From Dipteris shenzhenensis (lineage: Eukaryota; Polypodiophyta; Polypodiopsida; Gleicheniales): 64,000 nucleotides of DNA. The notes beneath the pieces are model-generated. The model saw only the letters and a list, made by a program, of their open reading frames with translations. It was not told where the DNA came from and did no database searches. Location: NCBI GenBank assembly GCA_047967505.1, contig CM106538.1; one strand, written 5' to 3'. Positions 55,281 through 64,000 of the stretch are shown piece after piece; the first letter of the stretch is position 1, and the number at the start of each line of letters is the position of its first letter. Both the position numbers and the translations under genes were made by a program.

Positions 55281-56589
55281 TCAAGAAGAGAAGATGCCTA
55301 TGCCAAAAATAGATGGGGGAAAAGTGAAGTTCAACACACTACTAAGTCTCAAGAATTAGCAAAATTTTCTTTTTCAGAAGCAACCACGGCCATTTGTTGA
55401 AAAGGTTCATGGATCAACGGAAACATAAGCATTTTGGCATGAAACAGATATATATGGAATGTGAGAAGGATCTACTATGTTTTGGATGATAGAGATGAAT
55501 AACTTTTAAGTGGGTTGAGATTAGGAATTTTTTCCAAATTCCTGGTCCACGGGGTGTGCCAGTGATAACTGGTGATAAATCTAACCCATATTTAATTGAT
55601 ACGTACATAAGTCGTAGTCTATCTTTTGGTAGACTGCATGGGGCAGGACATGTGGTTGCATGGAAGGGCTGCTGCCTAGGAACAGAAAAAGTCCCTGGAT
55701 GAGGGCTCAGGTGCTGGCAGCAGCAGGCCCTGCAAGAGCAGCACATAGGGCAGCCAACAAGGGCTGCCAGGGCTCATTTGAAGGCCTGCAGCATGTCGAC
55801 AGAGACCACGAGCAGGCAGCTGGAGCAGCAGGAGCAGCAGGAGCAGCAGGAGTTGATGGTGCTGCAGGGCCTGTAAGCCTTACAGATCAGTGCCGCATCA
55901 TTGACTGCATAGACGAGCAACAAGGAGGCCTAAGAGTCCAGCATTTAGTGTGGTTGTGGCATGCATGTCTGCAATCCCCAGCAGGGAGAAGAGCAAGGAG
56001 TGCGCACTAAGGAGCACCACAGTTCTGCCCTGAAGATCCTTTTGAGGACAGTGAAGGCCATTGTTGGGCCATGCATCTGGAGGAAGGTGACCAGCAGTAG
56101 GACAGCAGGTGAAGCCCTCTGTTTGGTGCAAGGTTGGGGCTGTCCACACGGCACGCTTTGAGCAGCGTATTTTGTATATGGATTTGTCTCCCTGACAACA
56201 TAATAAATATACTGTCGGTTGTCTGCATGGCTGTCTAGACATCTAGATGCATTTGTCTACGTCAGTAACAGTTGTGTGAGATTTCTTTCACGCATTGTGT
56301 GATTATTGGGCATATTCTTCCACTGCGAGAGTGTTGGTTCAGCAAGCAACCTCCAGCTGCTATTCTAACATGCTGTCAAAGCCCCCAGAGAGACTCACAA
56401 CCCGGAAGAGCAGACGATGCATAAAAGAAAGGTGACCTCAATTCAGGAAAGTGCAGAATTCGAGATTGACAGATACCTTTGGTGACCAAGATTCAAATAA
56501 GTGAGCCTTTGTCAAATAGGATTGCAGAGTTTGTATCATTTGTGGTGTTTGGCCTATTCCAGGATCTTCATTCCAATGGCATTGGCTTC
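55281..56589. other. No recognised gene; one short codon-like repeat
   Basis: GC-richer than the surroundings from about 55650 to 56160, with several overlapping open frames that look compositional. A GCAGGA repeat lies at 55816-55862. No LTR or domain was identified. Confidence 0.4.
55816..55862 (+). repeat. (GAGCAGCAG)-type short tandem repeat
   Basis: About four units of GGAGCAGCA, giving an Ala/Gly- or Ser/Arg-rich reading depending on frame. Confidence 0.7.
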
Positions 56590-57065
56590 ACAGATGCCGT
56601 TCCCAAACTTCATAGTGGGGGCCAAACTAAACTGGGATAATTACACGATCTGGAAGGTGAAGATGTGGAGCCACATAGCAAGGAAGGTGTGGCAGGTTAC
56701 AAGAACGGAGCTGAGACCCTAGGACACATTGGATGCAACAAGAAAGGTAGCAAAACTTGCAGGTCCATTTGAGATGGACGACTGGGAGGAAAAGGATGCG
56801 GAGGCGCTCCCTATGATAATTGGAATGATGGCAGATGCAGTGATTTCTCACATTTAGTTGGCAAATACCTCAAAAGCCGCATGAGACATCTTGAAGGACC
56901 TGTACCAAACAAATAACTCAATGAGGATTCTGGACCTCCAGAATCGACTGTTGACCTGGGGCATGACAAGTTCACAAGAGTGAAGGTGGTGAGGGATTAA
57001 CTGGCAGCAATTCGTCACAAGGTGGACCCAGTCCAGTTGCATATGCTCATGTTGAATATGCAACT
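56590..57065 (+). pseudogene. Copia gag fragment (another family)
   Basis: Plus-strand reading KLNWDNYTIWKVKMWSHI (about 56628-56681), then FEMDDWEEKDAEALPMIIGM (about 56767-56826) and ANTSKAA, stop, DILKDLYQTN (about 56861-56915), the usual gag landmarks. Three or more in-frame stops; it ends in decayed sequence. Confidence 0.7.
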
Positions 57066-58679
57066 TTAGAATCTTTGTGACCAGCATTACGACTTCCAAA
57101 ATATCAATGCTGCTAACTTTTGAAGAGTTGGGGAGACCTGAGGAAAAATCTATGATAGAGATAGTGGCAAGAGATTGTAAAAAGAAAAGGCTGATTAAAA
57201 GAAAAAGAACACCAAAGGCTAACAGGGTTACCAAAACAGCAGAGCTTTTCTTGGTGACGACTTGCTGAGACCAAGTATGCTGACTCAGGTGACCTTGTTT
57301 TGAGACGGACATTGAGAGATGGGCTGAGAGCCAGAGGTATCAGTAGCCTCTGTGAAGGGGAGGAAACCATTGGTTGCTCAGACAATTGTACTGAGAACAA
57401 ACACTACTTGCATGGAAGAAGTGTCTTTTGGATGGACTTCCAAGACCAGGGTTAGATGAGTGCAAGGACACTGAAGGTTGCACGTCGATGCTGTGGGTGC
57501 CTCTGGGAGGTACTTGGCTTGCTTTCAAGGCAAGCAGTCAGATGAGTGGATCCAATAGCATGTATATTCTCTTTGCATTCATTCAGACTTCAGTAGCGTG
57601 TTTTGGGTACATTGTCCGCATTGTTTTTCTTGGGCATTGAGAGGATGGAGGGTGAATTCCTGGCAGACAAAGGGGGAAATGTATCCTTGCAGAGGCCATT
57701 AATGCTTGACTTCTTCAAGGTCAATAATGTATGACTTCTGTCAAGGATGACTGCTTCAAGGAAGCTTGAATTGCTGACATGGATAGGTGTTTCAGAGGCT
57801 TCTTTAATGCTCAGTTACAGGATGGTGGAAGCAGAAGCGCTTGAACCTGTTGAAGACTTTATGGTGGAGACAGGAACAACATCAAAACCTTAGTTACAGG
57901 TTACTCAGGATGGAGCTCATTTGGAGCTTGTGTCTAAAGATTGCTCAGAGATGATCCAAGATCAGTGGCAATCGTAACCAAGTTAATATTCCAAGATAAC
58001 TTGCCTGCTAACAGGCTGATTAAACTTTATAGGCTTGTGTCCTAACCGTCTACTTGTAACATCGCATTTGCTCCACTACTTTGTTAGCTACATTACTGTC
58101 ACTAGATGTTGTATCCCCAACAAATCCCACAAACTTCACAAAAGCATATGGGTGCAGCCCTTGGCAAAAATTCATGCCAATGCAAGCACCTAGCCTCGTC
58201 AATCCTCCATGCAAACAAAAGGGAGCATGAATAACAATGATATAAAACCGCTTCCTTTTTGTGTTCTTAGTACTTACCCCTCCCAATAACCATATGTATG
58301 GAACCTTGGGCCCAGCCCAAATAACATGCGAATCTCCAACTTCCATCGCTCGTTTGCAGCTGCCTTGACCTTTACTTTTTGTGTCTAGCTTTCACCATTT
58401 CAAAAGACATGTCCATTGCTAATTAAAAATGTTTAAAGATTGGGAAGGCAATGCCGTGAAAATGATGAAAATGAGATTCCCCATACATCTTTAAGGCTTC
58501 ATGACAATATCTACTCGACAGCCGTAAACAAATGTACTTCGTGTTAACATTTTTCCAACTAGGACTTCTCTTTCCTAAAAAATCAAAGTCACTACTATAG
58601 TTTCCTTATAGATTGAATCGTAAATAAAAATGCCTTCAATTCCCAAGCAATGATTTTATCTATTTATATGTGAAACGTC
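57066..58679. other. Decayed sequence, nothing assignable
   Basis: Possibly the rest of the copia element at 56590. Open frames at 57428-57640 (+) and 58346-58050 (-) have no recognisable domain. Confidence 0.35.
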
Positions 58680-58990
58680 GTAGTTATGGATAAGGTTACA
58701 TGGAGATATCAAGGAAGAACTTGTTATCAAATTAAGGACAAGGTTACAAGGTTCTCTGAGAAATTGGAGGAATTCCTTACAGATCGAATGAGAACTTACA
58801 TCTAGATGAATCCAGGAACATGCCCAAATTCAGCCTCTAAAAACATACCACATAGTGCGGTTCCAATCATAGTCACTCATAAGGTTGAAAACCATAAACT
58901 CCTTCACGCATAGAAGGGACTAGCTTCTATGACTCCCCACTGACATCATCAAGGACGAGCTACTATGACATCCGCACTGACATCTTTATC
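58680..58990 (+). repeat. Unclassified dispersed repeat, copy A
   Basis: It shares CTAGATGAATCCA, ACTCATAAGGTTGAAAACCATAAA and TATGAC-TCCCCACTGAC with copy B (60080-60240). It shares GAACTTGTTATCA, ATTAAGGACAA-GTTACAAGG and GGAATTCCTTACAG with copy C (61190-61320). Confidence 0.6.
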
Positions 58991-59199
58991 CAAAAAGTGG
59001 AGAAAGTCCTTACATTCCAATGAGAGCTTAGCTGAACTGAAAGAAAATCAGCTAAATAACCCATTGCTGAGAACATCCCCTCTCCTTTCTCTCTCCTTAC
59101 TTCTCTCAATAACCAAAATGTCTAGATGTTTGGACACGCTCTGGATAACGTGAATCATCTGCATAGCCATGGTAACTAGTGAAACGAAAATCGATACAA

Positions 59200-59295
59200 T
59201 AAGGACTATTAGAAGCCAAAGGAGATATGCTATGATTGTGGAAAAGAAGGATATAGTGCCAAAGATTGTAGGTCAAAGTATGAAGGAAACTGACA
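59200..59295 (+). pseudogene. Copia gag zinc-knuckle remnant
   Basis: The reading CYDCGKEGYSAKDCRSKYEG (about 59231-59290) is a CCHC knuckle in which the histidine has become tyrosine, followed by a stop. It is isolated. Confidence 0.5.
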
Positions 59296-60000
59296 AGGTT
59301 TTAAATAGAAAAAAGGAGTATCCACATGTTGGAACTTAGCAAGAGCAAGACAGTATCCAACTTAGCAAGAGCAAGATGTCACAAGTGTTGTATTGCAGCG
59401 CAACTATTTTTAGCAATGACCATGAATAGTAGTACAACTCAAAATGAGTTGATTGAGAGGATAACTCAATCAAAAGAGTTGTCCTCAAGTATATCAAATC
59501 ACATTGTGGCATTTGAAGATGTTGATATTGATTAGAGAGGATGCATTTCACATCTCAAAAGCACTATCAGCGTGCTTAGCTGCTATACTATCTACTTTAA
59601 GCATTTGGTGTATTGGTTCACGAGCATATGAGCACATGAGCTTCAAAAAATATTGATTCAAAGCATTCAAGCCATCAGATAATTGCCATCTATTCTACCT
59701 ATTGCCCACGAACCAAAATTTTAAAAAAAGCATGTACGGGTTTTTGACATAGTGGCACATAGTGGCAGCTTGGAGGAGAGAGCTTGAGATATGTTGCTAC
59801 ATGCCACCCTTGGACTCTTGGACTATCACTAAGGATTACCACCCTTGGACTCTTGGACTTTTACAGACATGAACTACCACAAGCTCTTGGACTACCACCC
59901 TTGTCTTAGATTACTTACGGCTCTTGGAGTAATACCCTTGGACTCTTGAACTACCATCAGCTCTTGGACTACCGCCCTTAGACTCTTGGACTACCAACGG
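59296..60000. other. No gene; short repeats of TTGGACTACCACCCTTGGACT
   Basis: Between about 59805 and 59995 the motif CTCTTGGACTACCACCCTTGGA recurs six or more times in degenerate form, a short minisatellite. The rest is unassigned. Confidence 0.5.
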
Positions 60001-60730
60001 CCCGCATATACATACACACACACACACCACCGATATACACATGCATACGCCTACACAATACACATATACACACATGTATACTATATATCTAGATGAATCC
60101 AAGTACATGCCCAAACTCATCCTCTAAAAATACAACGCAGTGTGCAATTTCAAGCTCATGATACTCACTCATAAGGTTGAAAACCATAAATGCCATCATG
60201 CATATAGGGATTGGCTACTATGACATCCCCATTGACGTACAGGGGGTGTAGACCTACACACCCACACATACAAATCCACACACACATACTTGAGCATCCA
60301 TCTACACAAAGGACTTTGTATTGAGTTTCTATCAGCACTCCGAAGGTGATACACACACAATGTGTTCATACATACACATACTTACACATATACACACATA
60401 CACGTACATGCACATGCGCGCGCACACCGCAGATACACGTACATGCACATGCGCGCGCACACCGCAGATACACGTACACTTCCATGCACGGGATGTGTAC
60501 ACATATGTGTACATAGCACACGCATAGGTAGGGGTTCCACATACATACACATGCACACACGCAGGAGCACAATCACTAATACACATACACACAGATGCAA
60601 GAGTGTGCGCAAACGCGCACACTATCACACATGCACATAGATGCACACACATTAACACATAGGCATGCACACACACACACATGCAAATGCACATAAGCAT
60701 GCATACATACACACACCACACACATACATA
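60001..60730. repeat. CA-rich microsatellite/minisatellite with repeat copy B inside
   Basis: ACACACAC/ACATACAC sequence with a direct repeat of about 34 bp, ATACACGTACATGCACATGC plus GCGCGCACACCGCAG, at about 60397-60468. Copy B of the dispersed repeat lies at 60080-60240. Open frames here are compositional. Confidence 0.75.
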
Positions 60731-61189
60731 AATAGTTTTGTTTATATTATTTGATCAAAGAAACATGCAATCGATATAATGCCACAGCATCGCACGGGTT
60801 GCCTACTAGTAACATTTATCGTGACAACAAGTTTCGATTGAAGATATCATAGTGAAACTCATTTAGTGGATCATAGAGACATCTAATATATGTATAGACA
60901 CTAGCCAAGAATGTAATATATGTGTCAAGAAGCATTAATCAAAAAATCAAGTTCTCTTTGCCAATAAGAAATGCATAATATTCAGTCAAGATGGAGTTCT
61001 TGCAAATGGTGTCACCCATCTCTCTAAAACTGCTACCTTGAGCCCTCCCTTTCTATCTAACAGCGTTTTCCTTTGATTCACAAGCAAACTCTATCACAAC
61101 GTGTTTTGTCAACGACTTCTCAAGTAAGGACAAGTTGAGGGTGCATAATTATCCTCCTATTTCTAGGTTACCTTTCAGAGCACGCCACT
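60731..61189. other. No feature recognised
   Basis: AT-rich flank. No coding domain seen. Confidence 0.4.
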
Positions 61190-61320
61190 ATCACTTAAAA
61201 TTACGGTTATACATAAGAGAATATTGAGATATCAATGCAGAACTTGTTATCATATTAAGGACAATGTTACAAGGTTTTCTAAGAGATTCGAGGAGGAATT
61301 CCTTACAGCTTGTTTCCAAC
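61190..61320 (+). repeat. Unclassified dispersed repeat, copy C
   Basis: Matches 58690-58790, as described for copy A. It lies directly downstream of the 299-codon gene. Confidence 0.55.
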
Positions 61321-61437
61321 GAGAGGAGCTTTTCCATCAGCTGACCTGTGAAAACATACAATCGTAATAAGGTCCAACTTTTCTAAATATACTGGTGGTA
61401 AGATATACACAAGTAAGACGTCTAAAAACAAATCTTC

Positions 61438-62337
61438 TTACTCGAGGACGGTGCTTCTGTGTATTTTCAAATGCGTGTCATAAACCGCGGGCATTTCACC
61501 TCGAGCCTTCTGGTTGATCAGAGTTCTTACTTTCCGCTTGAAGAAAGCCTCGAATAATGCTTCATAATCCGCTTTAAGGACATGGCATTCCTCTTTTCTG
61601 CAGTTCGGGTTATCACAATGCTTGCTCGAACCTGCCTGTATTATTGCCAGCGCTATAGCCAAAGGCGTGGTATCTATACCGACGCTAGACACGGACAGCT
61701 TCTGTCCCGCAGCTATTATCACGCAAAGACGAGGAGCGAAGGACACTGTTCCTCTATCAGGCAACTCATACGTGATTCCCTCGGGGCTTTCCCAAAGAAG
61801 TCTCTCAAATTCACTAGGTTTGAGATGCTCCATTGCATTCCTTGTCGTATGATACAAATAGCTAAGGAAAAACTTCCTCAGGGCTACATATTCTGTCTGC
61901 GCACCTTTGTGGAAATACACTGTAAGCTTCTCCATTTCAGTCTGTATAGCGACCCTCTCAGTTACGACCTCCTCTTCTCTCTGCTTTATATGTTCGATAA
62001 GTTTCTGTTTGTTCACTTCAGGGTCATCGGAGTCGAGCTTTCCTCGTGAAATTCGTAGATCATTGCTAAGGATCCGAAAATCAGCGATTCGGTACTCCAT
62101 ACGCCGAATTTTGTTGTCAATCTGTCTCCAATCGGGGTGGAGCCCCATACGAAAGTAAAGAAGAGTCGTAAGATGAGGAGGAGGGTGGACGAAAGAGAGG
62201 GAAGCGAGGAGGGGATCGAACTGGAAAGGGCGTTTGAGGAGGTGCAAATGGCGACGGAGGGAGGGGAAGCGGTGAAAGCTGGAGGCAAAGGGGGTAGCAG
62301 AAAACAGGGAACCGGAGGCTTTGGAAACAGTTTCCAT
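61438..62337 (-). CDS. Intact single-exon gene, unrecognised protein of 299 residues
   Basis: The frame starts at ATG 62337 and stops with TAA at 61438-61440. The first 60 residues are rich in Ser, Phe, Pro, Arg and His with only two acidic residues, like a plastid or mitochondrial transit peptide; Met64 (MGLHPDWRQIDNK) begins the folded part and is an alternative start. Residues about 70-145 are charged and helical, probably coiled coil. Residues 200-235 are hydrophobic. HCDNPNCRKEEC (240-251) gives a C-x4-C-x4-C cluster, a possible metal site. The basic C-terminus ends TVLE. I do not recognise the family. The long uninterrupted frame among decayed elements argues for a real host gene; an element-derived gene is the alternative. 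Confidence 0.7.
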   Translation of the reverse strand: METVSKASGSLFSATPFASSFHRFPSLRRHLHLLKRPFQFDPLLASLSFVHPPPHLTTLLYFRMGLHPDWRQIDNKIRRMEYRIADFRILSNDLRISRGKLDSDDPEVNKQKLIEHIKQREEEVVTERVAIQTEMEKLTVYFHKGAQTEYVALRKFFLSYLYHTTRNAMEHLKPSEFERLLWESPEGITYELPDRGTVSFAPRLCVIIAAGQKLSVSSVGIDTTPLAIALAIIQAGSSKHCDNPNCRKEECHVLKADYEALFEAFFKRKVRTLINQKARGEMPAVYDTHLKIHRSTVLE

Positions 62338-62900
62338 GGCAATGCTAGGCTAGGCTAGCAGGGAGTTCCCCGCTGCCTCACTACCATGCGCAGGCTAAGA
62401 TTGCCTATAGATGGCTCTACACACCTGACCTAGCAAGATTGCTTGCCCGCCCACATCCAGCCCACCGGTGGCCCAGATGCATCCGATGTACCCCACCGCC
62501 TCTCGTCCACTTTTTTTGGCCTGCCCATCCCATGGGAAGGTTCAAGGCTGGGTTGAGACCATGGAGACACAAAATGGTTCGTCCATGGACTTGTCCATTA
62601 AAGGAAAAGTTGTCCAGCCCACCCCCCACCCAAGCCCCGCCCTTGAGAAAAATGTGTTGTTTTGCCCCTCTGTCCGCCTGTTGTGAATACCACACGATCG
62701 TGGTCCATCCGCGCTCCTTTACCGTCACTTGGTCTAAACCCAACCTAAGTGAACACTCGGGGATTTCTATTATGTATGAGGATTGTGCCGATCGTGCAAG
62801 GAGTAGTGGCTTCATTAAAGGTGAATTATTTTGTCTTGAGGTGGAGTTAATGAGGGTGTAAAGTTTCGCCTCTCCTCGTTCTTTGGGGAAGCTTTCTCCG
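62338..62900. promoter_or_regulatory. Upstream flank and probable promoter of the minus-strand gene
   Basis: GC-rich sequence without a conserved gene. A weak TATA-like CTATAGGC (minus strand) lies at about 62403-62410, roughly 70 bases upstream of the ATG. GCTAGGCTAGGCTAGC at about 62344-62359 is a short direct/inverted repeat. Confidence 0.35.
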
Positions 62901-64000
62901 CCTCTCTTCGTTGCGTGGGTTCTGCTCAAGTTCCTTCACTACGTTGTACTCCATGGGTTGTGCTGAGATTTTTGGGAAGCCTCACGGTAATTGCGTGTGG
63001 CCTTTTCAATGGCGTGAGTTTCTACACAATTGTGTTGATGAGCTTGTGGTGCGTTTTGAGTGCATTTGTTATAGAGGTGATGAGTCTACTGTGTTGGTTG
63101 CATGTCAGGTCTATGGTGGAGCTGGATTATTAGAAGAGAATAGCTTGATCAGTGGAGTTTTGTTTAGGTCTGTTAATCTAGCTCGGTTAAGAGAATAGCT
63201 TGGATCAGTGGAGCTTTGTTTGCATCATCATTGGAATAGCTTGGAATAGTTTGCATCACTAGAGCTGTGTGGTTGCATTGACAGGTATTAGTTGAATAGC
63301 TTGGATGAGCCTACTTTCGAGTCTCTTGTGTTGCTTACATGTTGGTTTGATGTTCAACATTGATTAGCAAACTTAAAATTGATTAGTACATGAATAGCGT
63401 GCATTGGAATAGCTTGGAGGAGTTTGGTCTTTCATCTGAGTTTGCTGTGTTGATATTGTGGTGAAGATCAATTAGCAAAGCTTTATTCTTCTATGGTTGG
63501 CTTGGATTGAAGGAAAATTTGTCATTTGATCATGTGCATGCTTCATTGAGGGTTTGGGCAATTCACTTTGTGCTACTTTTTGCGCTGGTGTGTAGTCTTC
63601 AATGGTTGCCTTCAATTCAAGGAGGGCAGGAGATATCACTAGGATAGGTTGCACTGAGGCAAACAATATTCTTCAAGTCTACTATTTCATTCTACTCTGC
63701 TGCATTGGTTGCATGTTGGCTTTGTGGTCGAGATGGATTAGGAGAGCTCTCTTGTTCCATCATTGGCTTAGACTGATGGAAGGATTCTTCATGGAGTGGG
63801 CTTCATGGAGTTGATTCAACGATTTGCTTCTTGATGCTTCTACATTGTTGGGTTCACTTCGATGGTTGACGAAAAAGCTCATTCTTTGAATACGGCCAGG
63901 TACTCTTGCTTCTTTTCACAATTTCGACGATTAATAGGTATTGCTTCTATGTTGGTGGGTTCTTGTGGATGGATGGCTTCGATTGAAGAAAAGATGGATG
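62901..64000 (+). other. Flank with degenerate GAATAGCTTGGA repeats, no gene assigned
   Basis: An open frame from about 62911 to 63198 (GNCVWPFQWREFLHNCVDEL) has no domain I know. From about 63135 to 63420 GAATAGCTTGGATCAGTGGAG-like units recur at least six times. The rest resembles T-rich intron or intergenic sequence. Confidence 0.4.

Noticed and set aside
55660-56242. Several overlapping open frames in the GC-richer stretch
   Set aside because: Frames overlap on both strands and reflect base composition and a GCAGGA repeat; no domain could be supported.
60332-60721. Cys/Val/Met-rich open frames in the CA-rich region
   Set aside because: They result from the dinucleotide composition of a microsatellite.

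Overview
This is a plant nuclear window made almost entirely of transposable elements. Plant signs are Ty1/copia and Ty3/gypsy elements primed by initiator tRNA-Met (TGGTATCAGAGC sites), an Athila/Tat-type gypsy with a decayed tRNA-Asp-like primer site, a chromovirus, several LINE families, a hAT-type MITE and spliced plant-like exons. The element density, deep nesting and long decayed tracts suggest a large-genome species, perhaps a gymnosperm or other non-grass lineage; the species is inference only. No bacterial, organellar-genome, tRNA, rRNA or CRISPR feature was seen.

Layout. 1-722: 5' end of a minus-strand copia (gag, PBS, LTR). 723-4657: LINE remains with an internally rearranged endonuclease/linker and a well-preserved reverse transcriptase, then two LINE 3' ends with microsatellite tails. 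4658-15872: a nest. LINE X (4658-5738 and 15121-15872) carries a 258-bp hAT MITE (4872-5129, 8-bp TSD) and is split by a 5'-truncated LINE Y copy (5739-6653 and 14722-15120). That copy is split by a young, apparently intact gypsy chromovirus (6654-14721, 5-bp TSD, one 1554-codon gag-pol frame). 15873-19393: a second copia whose whole LTR is a long inverted repeat. 19394-20891: a LINE ORF1 joined directly to a LINE 3' end. 20892-25170: four LINE 3' ends in a row on the minus strand, the last with RT and endonuclease. 25171-28963: LINE and gypsy debris.

28964-30975 holds four correctly phased exons of a host gene for an Arg/Glu-rich coiled-coil protein, reaching its probable C-terminus. 31641-36400: LINE 3' fragments and a decayed copia. 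36401-49839: one 13.4-kb Athila/Tat-like gypsy on the minus strand with both LTRs recognisable. Gag is followed directly by integrase (PR-RT-RNase H missing), a coiled-coil ORF lies downstream, and an ORF1-only LINE sits in its 3' LTR. 49840-61430: copia fragments, including a relative of the palindromic-LTR copia, simple repeats and an unclassified repeat. 61438-62337 (minus): an intact 299-codon gene for an unrecognised protein with a transit-peptide-like N-terminus. 62338-64000: flank with short degenerate repeats.

Apart from the two host loci and the chromovirus, nearly every coding stretch is broken. The points most worth a second look are the palindromic copia LTR, the ~20-bp-spaced hairpin array in the chromovirus LTRs, the ACGT-box cluster in its leader, the ORF1-only LINEs, and the shared LINE 3'-end block that accounts for most of the CT/GA microsatellites.
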